Assembly: GCA_035945115.1 (NCBI GenBank)
Contig: DASZAN010000167.1
Location: 77,405-141,404 of the forward strand
Direction: 5' to 3'
Source of the DNA: DAHUYF01 sp035945115
Lineage (GTDB): Bacteria; Pseudomonadota; Alphaproteobacteria; ATCC43930; CGMCC-115725
DNA: 64,000 bases
Every line of letters begins with the position of its first letter. Within the stretch, counting starts at the first letter, position 1. Shown here piece after piece: positions 27,892-40,089 of this stretch. The position numbers were made by a program, and so were the translations under genes. The notes beneath the pieces are model-generated. The model saw only the letters and a program-made list of their open reading frames with translations, was not told the origin of the DNA and searched no databases.

Positions 27892-28551
27892 TCAGCTCCG
27901 TTCCGTCATGGGCAACGCCGGCCGCGTCACGCCGATCATGCTGTCGCGCGTCACCAGCGCGGCGAGTCGTTCTTCGCTCCATCCTTCCGTGCCGGCGGGC
28001 CGCTTGGGCAGCACGAGATAGCGCATGTCGGCGGTCGAATCGTGGACGCGCACCTCGATCGCGGGATCGAGCACGGTGCCGAATTCCGCGAGCACGGCGC
28101 GCGGCTCGCGCACCGCGCGGCTCCGGTAAGCGCGGCTCTTGTACCAATCGGGCGGCAAGCCCAGCACCATGCGCGGATAACAGGAGCAGAGCGTGCAGAC
28201 GACGAGGTTGTGGAGCCGCGATGTGTTCTCGACGACGATGAGCCGCGTCGCGCCGACATCGATGCCGAGTTCGCGCACGGCCTCGCTGCCGTCGGCGAGA
28301 AGCCGCGCCTTGTAGGCGGGATCGCTCCAGGCGCGCGCCACCACCCGCGCCCCTTGCGCCGGCGTGCGCGCATCCATCGCCTCGATAGCGCGCCGCACAT
28401 CATCGGCGCTGATGATGCCCTTCTCGATCAGAAGCTCGCGCAGCGCGATCTCCATCACCTGGTAGTGCGTCAGCGGCGCGTCGTTGTCCGGCCGCGTCGG
28501 ATGGTGATGCGTGTGATCGCCGTGATCATGGTGATGGTGAAGCTCGCTCAT
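27892..28551 (-). CDS. Nitrile hydratase alpha / thiocyanate hydrolase gamma-like subunit (cobalt type)
   Basis: 219 aa. The metal-claw motif is VCTLCSC at about residues 118-124 (C119, C122, C124); the Thr between the first cysteines indicates a cobalt rather than an iron site. YPRMVLGLPPDWYKSRAYRSRAV follows, as in the family. The N-terminus is strikingly His-rich (LHHHHDHGDHTHHH), which could help metal loading. Order on this strand is beta-N half, beta-C half, alpha, as in thiocyanate hydrolase. The substrate (a nitrile or thiocyanate) cannot be decided from sequence alone. Confidence 0.9.
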   Translation of the reverse strand: MSELHHHHDHGDHTHHHPTRPDNDAPLTHYQVMEIALRELLIEKGIISADDVRRAIEAMDARTPAQGARVVARAWSDPAYKARLLADGSEAVRELGIDVGATRLIVVENTSRLHNLVVCTLCSCYPRMVLGLPPDWYKSRAYRSRAVREPRAVLAEFGTVLDPAIEVRVHDSTADMRYLVLPKRPAGTEGWSEERLAALVTRDSMIGVTRPALPMTERS

Positions 28552-28562
28552 CGCTCTCTCTT

Positions 28563-28853
28563 TCAGGCCGGCTCGAGCCAGTGCTGATAGATCTCGACCT
28601 CGATCGTGTCGTTTGCCGCGCCCCGATAATCGGGCCAGAGCTCGCGCTGGCGGAACCGCACGCGATAAAGCGGCTGCGCCGGCAGGCCCGGTCGGTTGTA
28701 GGCGAGTTCTTCGGGATTGGGAAAGGCGCCGCAGAGGCGCTCGATCTCGCCGGTCTGGCCGCGGATGTACCAGGGCGTGCGGATATGGCCGGGCGGGTCG
28801 GCGCGGCGCACGCTGACGCGCGCGCCTGGCGCAAAGCGCGGCGCCACGCTCAT
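28563..28853 (-). CDS. Nitrile hydratase beta subunit, C-terminal half (SH3-like)
   Basis: 96 aa. Corresponds to the SH3-like C-terminal half of nitrile hydratase beta: FAPGARVSVRRADPPGHIRTPWYIRGQTGEIE and YRVRFRQRELWPDY. In thiocyanate hydrolase this half is a separate subunit (alpha). It overlaps the upstream half by 4 bases (ATGA), so this is a natural gene split, not an obvious frameshift. Confidence 0.85.
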   Translation of the reverse strand: MSVAPRFAPGARVSVRRADPPGHIRTPWYIRGQTGEIERLCGAFPNPEELAYNRPGLPAQPLYRVRFRQRELWPDYRGAANDTIEVEIYQHWLEPA

Positions 28854-29161
28854 TCCGCGGCGTGGCGCGCGGCCACGTCCGCCATCTTGCGGCCGAGCTC
28901 GTCCGTGGTGACGACGCCTCGCTGCAGCAAAGTGTTGGCGATCGAGGTCACCCAGCGCTCGTAGTAGCTCATCTTGTCGTAGGCATCGGGCGGCAGCGCC
29001 TCGATGTTGCGGCGGATCTCGTCGACCCGGATGAGGCGCCGCTCCGGCGACCCAAGCAATACCATCAAAGCATCGACGCGCTTTTCCCAGAGCGCGTAGT
29101 CATGCTCGCCGCGCTCCACCGGCCCCGCCGGCAATCCGCCCATATCATGATGACCGCGCAT
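28850..29161 (-). CDS. Nitrile hydratase beta subunit, N-terminal half
   Basis: 103 aa. MRGHHDMGGLPAGPVERGEHDYALWEKRV matches the beta-subunit N-terminus, with the H-D-x-G-G pattern. MSYYERWVTSIANTLLQRGVVTTDELG is the helical segment typical of the same half. First gene of the leftward locus. A separate accessory or activator gene is not visible nearby. Confidence 0.85.
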   Translation of the reverse strand: MRGHHDMGGLPAGPVERGEHDYALWEKRVDALMVLLGSPERRLIRVDEIRRNIEALPPDAYDKMSYYERWVTSIANTLLQRGVVTTDELGRKMADVAARHAAE

Positions 29162-29318
29162 TCCGCCACCTCCGATGGGTAGAGTATCACCTCAGCCGGC
29201 TTGCGGCGGCAAGATGGATGGCGAGAGAGGCCGTAGCGAAGAGCAGCATGCACCCTCCGTGGTCAGAATGGGAATTTTCGCGGCAGGGACGCGAGGCCAC
29301 GGCCCCGCCCGCAAGCGA

Positions 29319-30968
29319 TCACCCTCCGCTGATTTCCGCGGTGACCATTTCGACGCCCCGGCGCTGCGCGCGCGTCACGCGCTCGAGGTGATCGGCAAGG
29401 CGCAATGCCATGGCGACGATGGTGAGTGTCGGCGGCGCCGCCCCGCAGGTCGGAAACACCGAGCTACCGGCAATGAAAAGGTTGGCGATGTCATGGACTT
29501 TCCCATTGGCATCGACAACCCCGCGACGCGGATCTGCGCTCATCCGTGTCGTGCCGATCTGATGCCAGCCGCCTTCGAGGTTCGCCGGCCACCCCTCGAT
29601 CTCGCTCGAGTGCAACGGTGCAAGCTCGCCAATGCCGAGGCGGCGCAGTTCCTGGTCGATGATCTCCTCGGCGCGTATCACCGTTCGCCGGTCGACGGAT
29701 AAGGTCCGCCAATCGAGCGCAACCCGATTGAGGCCGAAGGCATCCCGTTCGTGCTGGAGCCGCACACGGCTCGCCCAATTGGGCGCCTGCTCCGATTTGC
29801 TTTCAAGCAGGTAACCGGATGCGAGCGCGTTCGGCTGGAGGACGTGCAAGAACGCGGCAGCAACCACTTTGTCGAACCGCCGAGCGATCTCATAGAGTTG
29901 CGCGAGCGACACCTGTTTCTTTTCATAAGGGGCCATGCGGATATAGGGGTCGCACCGCCGGCGCGGGTCCAGCGACAGCGCCAGTTTTCGGAACGACAGC
30001 CAAGCGGCTGAGGTGTGCGCGCGATAGACGGGATGAATGTTGGCGCTGTAGTTGAGCAGCCCCTCCGCCGCCTGCAGGGCGGGGGGAAGAGAAAGGCGGA
30101 CCGAAAGCGCGCGTTTCCGGAAGCCGATTCCGTAGAGGCTGAACGCCCCCGGCGGCTGCGTCGAGGTGAGGACGCGCATCGTATGCGGATGCTCCATGAA
30201 ATAGCGTCCGACGAGGTCATGGCGATTGCCGATGCCGTTGGCGGCGATGTCATTCGAGAGCAGCAGTAGGCGCGCATTCTCGATGCCGCCTGCGGCGAGC
30301 ACGAAGTGCCTTGCGACGACGCGAAAACCCGGCCCGCCCAAGCACCCGACCGAGACGGCTGTTGCCTGTCGCGCATCAGGCGTGAGGTTTATCCGGAGAA
30401 CATTGGCGTTGAGGATGCAGGTGATGTTCCGCGCGGCGGCGATGACATCACGATAGACGCGGCCAAAGCGGGTCGGCGGACTGAACTGGTAGACAGTTGC
30501 TTCGAGCTTAGCGGGGTCCCAAGGAAGGGGCTTGGCGCCCAATCGTCGCGCAATCTCTTCCACCTCGTAATCGGGCGCCGGGATTTGGCACACCGTGTGA
30601 GCCGCGCGATAGTATGGCTCGAGTTCATCCAGTGAGAACGGCCAACCGCCTCCCTCCACCCACGGGCGGTCGCTGAAATCGAGCGCATCAAGGGGGCGGC
30701 ACCAACCGCCCCAGCCATTGGTGTTGCCGCCGAAATAGCGAATCTGACACATGTCGAGAGCGAAGTATTTGAGTCCGACATTTCGGCCTTCGTAGAGGGC
30801 CTGCGTCTGCCAGTTGAAATCGAGGTCGCCGCTCTCGAGAAGACAAATGCGTGTCTCCGAATGAGCGAATTGGCGGGCGATCGTCAGACCCGCGGCGCCG
30901 GCGCCGACAATACAAATATCGGCGTCAACGACGATATGTCCGTCGATGTGGCGTCCGTCGACAAACAT
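29319..30968 (-). CDS. GMC-family FAD-dependent oxidoreductase with a changed active-site residue
   Basis: 549 aa from the ATG at 30968 (a longer reading to 31007 is possible). FAD-binding DADICIVGAGAAGLTIARQF lies near the start. FGGNTNGWGGWCRPLD and GGWHQIGTTRMSADP are GMC signatures. The C-terminal block reads SSVFPTCGAAPPTLTIVAMALRLADHL. Most members have GANPTLTI there, and the Asn is part of the catalytic His-Asn pair; here it is Pro. Probable dehydrogenase or oxidase of a sugar or alcohol, possibly altered in activity. It is transcribed divergently from the dehydrogenase at 31142. Confidence 0.87.
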   Translation of the reverse strand: MFVDGRHIDGHIVVDADICIVGAGAAGLTIARQFAHSETRICLLESGDLDFNWQTQALYEGRNVGLKYFALDMCQIRYFGGNTNGWGGWCRPLDALDFSDRPWVEGGGWPFSLDELEPYYRAAHTVCQIPAPDYEVEEIARRLGAKPLPWDPAKLEATVYQFSPPTRFGRVYRDVIAAARNITCILNANVLRINLTPDARQATAVSVGCLGGPGFRVVARHFVLAAGGIENARLLLLSNDIAANGIGNRHDLVGRYFMEHPHTMRVLTSTQPPGAFSLYGIGFRKRALSVRLSLPPALQAAEGLLNYSANIHPVYRAHTSAAWLSFRKLALSLDPRRRCDPYIRMAPYEKKQVSLAQLYEIARRFDKVVAAAFLHVLQPNALASGYLLESKSEQAPNWASRVRLQHERDAFGLNRVALDWRTLSVDRRTVIRAEEIIDQELRRLGIGELAPLHSSEIEGWPANLEGGWHQIGTTRMSADPRRGVVDANGKVHDIANLFIAGSSVFPTCGAAPPTLTIVAMALRLADHLERVTRAQRRGVEMVTAEISGG

Positions 30969-31141
30969 TTTAAGCGTGCTGCTCCCGCCTGTTAGTGAGG
31001 GCCCCAATACAACCTGGAGAGGGGTAACCCGAGAGTCGGTAAAAACTCGTTACGGTCGGACAAAATTCAGAAAACATCGCTGGCTTGACCATCGCCGCAG
31101 CCGGCGTTAGCTCAGCCGCAAGCCAAAAGAGGAGAGGCGCG

Positions 31142-32029
31142 ATGGAGATCGGTTTTGCCGGCACCGGGCGCATGGGCGCGGCGATGGTGCTGCGGCTCAT
31201 GGACGAGGGGCATCGCTTGACGGTGTGGAACCGCAGCGAGAGCAAGCTCAAGCCGCTCGTCGAGAAAGGCGCGCGATCGGCGCAAACGCCCCGCACGCTT
31301 GCCGCCGCCAATCCCGTCGTCATCACCATGCTGACGGACGCCGCCGCGATCGACGCGGTCTATCACGGCGCGCAAGGCCTCCTTGCCGGCGATGCCAAAG
31401 CGAAGCTCTTCATCGACATGAGCACAGTGACGCCGGCGACGGCGCGCGGGTTGGCCGAGCGCGTGCGCGCCGCCGGCGCCCAGTTCGTCGAATGCCCGGT
31501 GGGCGGCACGGTAGGGCCGGCGCGCGAAGGCAAGCTCTTGGGTCTCGCCGGCGGCGAGGCGGCCGATTTCGCTCGCGCAAGACCCATTCTCCAGCAGCTT
31601 TGCCGGCGCGTCGATCATCTGGGTCCGGCTGGCGTCGGTGCCGCGATGAAGCTCGCCGTCAACCTGCCGCTCATCGTCTATTGGGAAGCGCTCGGCGAAG
31701 CACTCTCGCTGATGCGCGATGCCGGCGTGGCGCCGGCAAAGCTCATCGAGATCATGAGCGAGAGCTCCGGTGGCACCAATGCGCTCAAGAACCGCGGGCC
31801 GAAGCTGGTGACGGCGCTCGAAGGCGGGTCGGCGGATGTCGGATTCGACATCGACGGCATGCGCAAGGATCTGCGCACCATCGCCGAGTATGTGCGCACG
31901 CTCGGCCTCGAGACGCCGCTCGCCGCCGCCGCGCTCCAAAGCTACGACGCCGCCGCGCGCGAAGGCTGGGGCAATCGCGACGGTTCCTCGCTCGTGGCTT
32001 GGCGCGTCGAGACGGCGAAAAAGCGCTGA
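31142..32029 (+). CDS. NAD(P)-dependent 3-hydroxyisobutyrate dehydrogenase-family oxidoreductase
   Basis: 295 aa. The Rossmann motif IGFAGTGRMGAAMVLRLMDEGH starts the protein. FVECPVGGTVGPAREGKL is the substrate segment. The catalytic Lys lies in GAAMKLAVNLPLIVYWEALGEAL. Beta-hydroxyacid dehydrogenases of this group reduce or oxidise small branched acids; the exact substrate is not evident. The start has AGAGGAGAG about 8 bases upstream. It converges with the membrane-protein gene, leaving a 2-bp gap. Confidence 0.9.
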   Translation: MEIGFAGTGRMGAAMVLRLMDEGHRLTVWNRSESKLKPLVEKGARSAQTPRTLAAANPVVITMLTDAAAIDAVYHGAQGLLAGDAKAKLFIDMSTVTPATARGLAERVRAAGAQFVECPVGGTVGPAREGKLLGLAGGEAADFARARPILQQLCRRVDHLGPAGVGAAMKLAVNLPLIVYWEALGEALSLMRDAGVAPAKLIEIMSESSGGTNALKNRGPKLVTALEGGSADVGFDIDGMRKDLRTIAEYVRTLGLETPLAAAALQSYDAAAREGWGNRDGSSLVAWRVETAKKR

Positions 32030-32031
32030 GC

Positions 32032-32712
32032 CTATTCTCCAGCGCCCGTCGGCGCGCGGCGCCAGTGCTGGAGCGCAAGCCAGAGCAGGATCACTGCGGC
32101 GGCGATCGCGAACCAAAGCCAGAGCGGCGCGTGCAGCATTCCTTCGCCGGCGACCACCATGGCGACGGTGAGCGGCAAAATGCCGAACGCTGTCGTCCAG
32201 AGGAAGGGCCACCAGCCGACACCCAGCAGGCCCGCCGCGTAATTCACGAGATTGAACGAGATGAGCGGCACCAAGCGCACGAAGAGCAGCGTTGTCGGGG
32301 TGAGCGAAAGCGTCTCGATCTGGCGCCAGCGCCGCTCGCTCACCAGGAGACGCACGAAGGGCCGGCCGAGCGCGCGCGCCAGTGCGAAGGAGAGAACGGC
32401 GCCCAGCATCGCGCCCGCCCAGGTGAGTGCGATGCCGAGTCCGGTGCCGAACAGCATGCCGTTGGCGATGGCGATGATCTCCGCCGGGAGCGGCACGAAG
32501 GAGTGCAGCACCATCAGCAGCAGAGCGACGGCCGCGCTCCACGCGCCCCAGCTCGCGGCGAAGCGCTGCGCGTCGGCCGGGCTCATATCGGCAAGGTCGA
32601 TGTCATGCTGGGCGAGCGTGCGCCACAGGAGGAACACGGCGACAAGCAGCGCCACCATGGCGAGCGCCCCGCTCCAGCGGGCCCAATTGCGGCGCCTTTC
32701 CTCCGTTCGCAT
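32032..32712 (-). CDS. TVP38/TMEM64 (DedA-like, VTT domain) membrane protein
   Basis: 226 aa. About five hydrophobic segments: an N-terminal helix, the SFVPLPAEIIAIANGMLFG re-entrant segment, GIALTWAGAMLGAVLSFALARALG with the typical G-x-x-x-G helix, FVRLVPLISFNLVNYAAGLLGV, and a C-terminal helix. This pattern defines the VTT family of lipid-scramblase-type transporters, whose bacterial role is mostly unknown. It ends 2 bp from the convergent dehydrogenase gene. Confidence 0.88.
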   Translation of the reverse strand: MRTEERRRNWARWSGALAMVALLVAVFLLWRTLAQHDIDLADMSPADAQRFAASWGAWSAAVALLLMVLHSFVPLPAEIIAIANGMLFGTGLGIALTWAGAMLGAVLSFALARALGRPFVRLLVSERRWRQIETLSLTPTTLLFVRLVPLISFNLVNYAAGLLGVGWWPFLWTTAFGILPLTVAMVVAGEGMLHAPLWLWFAIAAAVILLWLALQHWRRAPTGAGE

Positions 32713-32793
32713 CCCCTGACGATCCCCTCGGCGCGCGACTCTACCGTCGCAGCACAGGGGGCCGCAAATCCGATCGCCGTGTTATTGCGACAT

Positions 32794-32882
32794 CGTCATC
32801 GCGAGGCGAAGCCGAAGCGATCCAGGGCGCGCGACGTGCGGTGGCCCTGGATTGCTTCGTCGCTTCGCTCCTCGCAATGACG
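32794..32882. repeat. Large extragenic palindromic repeat
   Basis: CGTCATCGCGAGGCGAAGCC... pairs with ...GCTTCGCTCCTCGCAATGACG; the two arms are about 35-39 bp and close around a short GC-rich loop. This is the CGTCATTGCGAGG...CCTGG type of interspersed repeat that I know from several alphaproteobacteria. It sits in a 195-bp intergenic region, and transcription from either side could form a strong hairpin. I saw no second copy in this window. Confidence 0.75.
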
Positions 32883-32907
32883 AGGAACACAAGTGAGGAA
32901 ATGTCGT

Positions 32908-33537
32908 CTAGGCCGGGGTCATGCCGGGCGCGGCTGCGGCCGGCGGTTCCTGCGGCTCCGCCGGCGCGTCCGCTGCCGCACTCGGGCGATCGAAATCGTC
33001 GAGCGACGGCGATTTCTCGATCACCTCTTCGAGGATCATGCGCGCCGTGTCGATATCGTCGAGGAGGCCCTCGGGAAGGCTCTCGGCCGGCGCCTTCTCG
33101 AGCAGCTGGCGCGACTGCTGCAGCGCGTCGATCTCATGGACGAAGGTCTCGCGCGCGCCGATCGGGAGCCAGGGATTGGCGGAAAGCGCGAAGCAGAATT
33201 TGAGGCACGCCTTGACCGTCAGCATGACGATCTCCTGCTCTTCGCGATCGATCGATTGCGCGAGCTGGTCGACGCCTTTGACCCGCAACTCGCGGAACGT
33301 CGCCAGCCGACCGCGCAGGACCGTCACCAACGCCGTGTGCTCTTCGATCTTGGCGCGGAAGGTCCAGTAGGGCTCGTAGGAATGGTGCTGAATGGCGATG
33401 TAGGCGTGTTCGGCGAGGCTCGCGGCCTCGGCCCACAGTCGCTTGAGCGCGGCGGCGAGCTCGGCGATCGATGCCGGCACCGGCTGTCGCCGCTCGCGCT
33501 CGCGGCCGCTCGATCTATGTCCGCTCGCCGCACCCAT
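32908..33537 (-). CDS. Conserved-looking hypothetical protein (209 aa)
   Basis: I do not recognise a family. The sequence is mostly helical (LAAALKRLWAEAASLAEHAYIAIQHHSYEPYW, then TFRELRVKGVDQLAQSIDREEQEIVMLTVKACLKFCFALSANPWLPIGARETFVHEIDALQQS) and ends in a low-complexity Pro/Ala tail. There is no signal peptide. Codon use matches the neighbours. The first 20 residues may be leader; the real start could be a few codons downstream. Confidence 0.6.
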   Translation of the reverse strand: MGAASGHRSSGRERERRQPVPASIAELAAALKRLWAEAASLAEHAYIAIQHHSYEPYWTFRAKIEEHTALVTVLRGRLATFRELRVKGVDQLAQSIDREEQEIVMLTVKACLKFCFALSANPWLPIGARETFVHEIDALQQSRQLLEKAPAESLPEGLLDDIDTARMILEEVIEKSPSLDDFDRPSAAADAPAEPQEPPAAAAPGMTPA

Positions 33538-33608
33538 GGGTCACGCGGCAGCATTGTCACCGGGCATTTCTTGCCAAGGCGGAAACATTGCCGGCAATGC
33601 CCGGCAAA

Positions 33609-33788
33609 TCAGCGGGCGAGATACTCCGCCAGCTCGCGCGAGAGCGTCGGATAGCGCCGGCTCAGCTCGACGACAAGATCGCCCCAGTCCTGCGGCGTCG
33701 GCAGCTCGTCCCCGCCCGCGACCCTCGCCGTGACGGCGTCACAGCCCGCCGGCCCAATCTCTCGCCAGATCTCAATGGAATGCGACAT
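33609..33788 (-). CDS. Small hypothetical protein (59 aa)
   Basis: Short frame MSHSIEIWREIGPAGCDAVT...DWGDLVVELSRRYPTLSRELAEYLAR. The composition is balanced, with charged helices and a tryptophan pair, which looks protein-like rather than random. GGCGG sits just before the ATG. It lies between the 209-aa hypothetical gene and the hybrid kinase, on the same strand as both. No family is recognised. Confidence 0.5.
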   Translation of the reverse strand: MSHSIEIWREIGPAGCDAVTARVAGGDELPTPQDWGDLVVELSRRYPTLSRELAEYLAR

Positions 33789-33857
33789 TTCCGCCGCCAG
33801 CCCCCATACCTTGGGTGGACTATCGCGGAACTTAGTTAATCAATGGTTACGCTGGGC

Positions 33858-37355
<3,498 letters not shown>

Positions 37356-37471
37356 TGGGCGCTGGCGGCGCGCCGGCAGGAGCTGCTTGGCGCGGATCGT
37401 CGGCCCCGGCAATTCTGCCGCAAACGGCGTTAATTGGCGGTTAACCGACTGTTTTTCTTAGGCTCGCGCCG

Positions 37472-38425
37472 TCACACGGCGACGCCCTCGGAGCGATCTT
37501 CTGAGTGTTCGATCTTGCCGGGGGTGGTGGCGCGCTCGGGGGCGGAATCGCGCACCAACGCCGTGCCCACGAGCGCCACCATGAGCGCCGCCGCGGCGCC
37601 GCGCAGCAGCATGCCGGGCCGCGGCAGGCGGCGCGCGCCGCGCCGGGCGCGGGCATTCCTGAGCGCCTCGATCTGCATCTCGAGCCGGCGCCGCTCGAGA
37701 AGCCAAAGCGAGCGCTCGTCATTGTGCATGACGGTAAGATCGGCGAGCGCACGGCGGTGCTGGTCGAGCGCCTGCTCGTGCTGGCGCTCTGCCGCATGGG
37801 TCGCGGCCCGCGCCGTGGCGAGCGCCGTGTCGAGGTCCTTGAGCGCCGTTTCCCAGCGCGAGCGTTCGTGGCCGCGCGCCGCTTCGAGCGCGCGCATCTC
37901 CGTCCGCAGAACCTCGACCTTGCCGTGGAGCTCGGTGAAGGCGCCAAACCACGCCATCCGTTCGCGCTCGTAAAGCGCCAGGAACTGGCGCATGAGCTCG
38001 ATGAGCTTGTCACGCTCGGCGCGCTCAGCGCTGCGATCGACGCTGACGCTCATGGGTGGTGGCTCGGCCTTGATCGCCGCCACCATGTCCGCGACCCGCG
38101 CCGCCATCGAGCGGCCGTGGCTGCGCTCGCTCTCGGATTTGGCCTCGCCCTCGCCGGACCCGCGGCGCTCGCGCCAGCGGACGAGCTCGCTCTCCGAAAC
38201 CTGCACCATGGCGCGTCCGGCGTCGTCATGGGCAATCGCCCAGCCGCGGCGGCGCGCCAGCGCGCGCGCACCGTCCGGGCTCAGCCCGAGCCGCACGCCC
38301 AGCTCGCGATAGGTGAGCGCAAGCGGCACCGCGGCGGCGGCCGGTGCCGACGGATCGGCTCCGCCCTCGGTCATCGGATGATCATCGACGCGATCGAGCA
38401 TCGCAGCGGCTGCCTCGGCGCCCAC
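37472..38425 (-). CDS. Hypothetical protein with HTH-like N-terminus, coiled coil and C-terminal membrane helix
   Basis: 317 aa. The N-terminal part resembles an HTH (LTYRELGVRLGLSPDGARALARRRGW). A long charged coiled coil follows (RDKLIELMRQFLALYERERM through ERRRLEMQIEALRNAR). A hydrophobic segment (PGMLLRGAAAALMVALVGTALV) near the end suggests membrane anchoring. I do not know the family. The start is uncertain: ATGs at residues 9 and 18 are alternatives. Confidence 0.6.
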   Translation of the reverse strand: MGAEAAAAMLDRVDDHPMTEGGADPSAPAAAAVPLALTYRELGVRLGLSPDGARALARRRGWAIAHDDAGRAMVQVSESELVRWRERRGSGEGEAKSESERSHGRSMAARVADMVAAIKAEPPPMSVSVDRSAERAERDKLIELMRQFLALYERERMAWFGAFTELHGKVEVLRTEMRALEAARGHERSRWETALKDLDTALATARAATHAAERQHEQALDQHRRALADLTVMHNDERSLWLLERRRLEMQIEALRNARARRGARRLPRPGMLLRGAAAALMVALVGTALVRDSAPERATTPGKIEHSEDRSEGVAV

Positions 38426-38535
38426 GAGCGGTTCTGTCCGCTCAACGCCAGATTACCACAGGTTGAGCCTGCAGGAATGATGGTTAATTTTGTGTTGCCG
38501 CGACAAAAAAGGCCGCCAACCCCCGGGCCTGACGG

Positions 38536-40068
38536 CTATTTGGCTGGGTCCGAGGGCGAGAAGAGGCGGCGGAACATGGCGATGACGGCGGGTTCGGGTG
38601 TGCGGATGGGTGGCGCGGCCTGGTAACCCTCCCAGCCGCCGCCTAACCCTTTGAAAAGCGCCACCAGGTTCTCGGCCGCCGTCTGTTGCGCGGCGGCATA
38701 TTGCTGCTCGAGATCGTATTCTTGCCGTTCGGCATCGAGGACGTTCAAAAAATCGGTGAGGCCGCGCTCGTAGCGCTCATTGGCGAGCGCCACCGCGCGC
38801 TGGCTTGCCACCAAGGCACGGCCGAGATTGCCGAGGCGGTCCTGTTGCGCCCGGTAGTTGCTGATGGCGGCGTCGACGTCTTGGACCGCAGCGAGAATGG
38901 TGCGCTTGTAGCGGACAAGCTGCTCATGGGTTTGCAGGTCCGCCAAATCCACGAGCGCGTCGAGCGTGCCGAAATCGAGGAGCGGCCAATAGGCGGTGGG
39001 ACCCACGGACCAAATGTATTTGTCGACGGCGGGAGAAACGCCCAGCCCTTGCTGCTGGAAACCGGCACCACCGGTCAGAAGGAGCCGCGGGAAGAGATTG
39101 GCTGTGGCGACGCCGATGCGTGCGGTCGCGCCGGCTAGCCGGCGCTCCTCCTCGCGCACATCGGGTCGCCGGCGCAGCAGATCGAGAGGAAGGCCCGGTT
39201 GGATCTCGTCGGGCAAGGCCGGGATCGCTGCCGGTGTCGCAAGCTCCTTTGTTACCGCTTCCGGAAATTCGCCGATCAGCACCGCGATCACGTACTGGGC
39301 GGCGCTTGCCTGCGCCTCCAGCGGCGCCACCAGCGCCTCGAGCGTCGCGAGCTGCCGCTGCGCCAACGTGACGTCGAGCTCGTTGGTGAGCCCGCGGTTG
39401 AAGCGTGTCTCGACCACCTCGAGCGTGCGCCGCGCCGTCGCGATGTTCTGCCGGACCACAGCGAGCTGAGTCTGGAGGCCGCGCAAATCGACATAGGCGC
39501 GGGCCACGTCGGCGACGACGCTGATCAGGACCGCATCGCGCGCGGCGGCGGCCGCTTCCGTGTCATAGCGTGCCGCCTCGATTTCGCGGCGATAGAACCC
39601 GAAGAGATCGACGTCCCAGGCGGCGTCGACGCCGACCACGTCGGTGATGTGCTTCAAGCCGCTGGCATTGTCCGCGGAATGGAGCGCCGGCGTCGTTCGG
39701 CCGCGCGTCAAGTCGCTGCCCGTGCCCCGCCCGGCACCACCGCTCGCGACCACGGCGGGAAGGGCTTCGCCGAACAGCACGCCTTCGGCGGTGCGCGCCT
39801 CCTGGAGGCGCGTGAGCGCGATCTCGATATCGGGACTCGCTTTGATGGCGCGTTCGATCAGCGACTGAAGCTGGGCATCGTTGAGCGAGGCCCACCATTT
39901 CGTCAGGTCGACCGCCGGACGCGGCGCCCCACTCGTCGGCGCGCTCGCCGCGGCGGCGGCGAAGCCGGCGGGCATCGGCGTCTCGGGTGGATGATAATCG
40001 GGGCCCACCGTGCAGGCGGTGAGCGTTGCGGCTGAGATCATCACACCGACGAGAAGGTACTGCCGCAT
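38536..40068 (-). CDS. RND-type efflux outer membrane lipoprotein (NodT/OprM family)
   Basis: 510 aa. The lipobox is LTACTVGPDY (Cys at about 19), followed by two TolC-like repeats (DAQLQSLIERAIKASPDIEIALTRLQEAR and the FPRLLLTGGAGFQQQGLG region). Forms the outer-membrane channel for the pump encoded upstream. Last gene of the leftward permease-adaptor-channel operon, 21 bp after the adaptor gene. Confidence 0.94.
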   Translation of the reverse strand: MRQYLLVGVMISAATLTACTVGPDYHPPETPMPAGFAAAAASAPTSGAPRPAVDLTKWWASLNDAQLQSLIERAIKASPDIEIALTRLQEARTAEGVLFGEALPAVVASGGAGRGTGSDLTRGRTTPALHSADNASGLKHITDVVGVDAAWDVDLFGFYRREIEAARYDTEAAAAARDAVLISVVADVARAYVDLRGLQTQLAVVRQNIATARRTLEVVETRFNRGLTNELDVTLAQRQLATLEALVAPLEAQASAAQYVIAVLIGEFPEAVTKELATPAAIPALPDEIQPGLPLDLLRRRPDVREEERRLAGATARIGVATANLFPRLLLTGGAGFQQQGLGVSPAVDKYIWSVGPTAYWPLLDFGTLDALVDLADLQTHEQLVRYKRTILAAVQDVDAAISNYRAQQDRLGNLGRALVASQRAVALANERYERGLTDFLNVLDAERQEYDLEQQYAAAQQTAAENLVALFKGLGGGWEGYQAAPPIRTPEPAVIAMFRRLFSPSDPAK

Positions 40069-40089
40069 CGTCGAACCGCCGTTTTCAGC

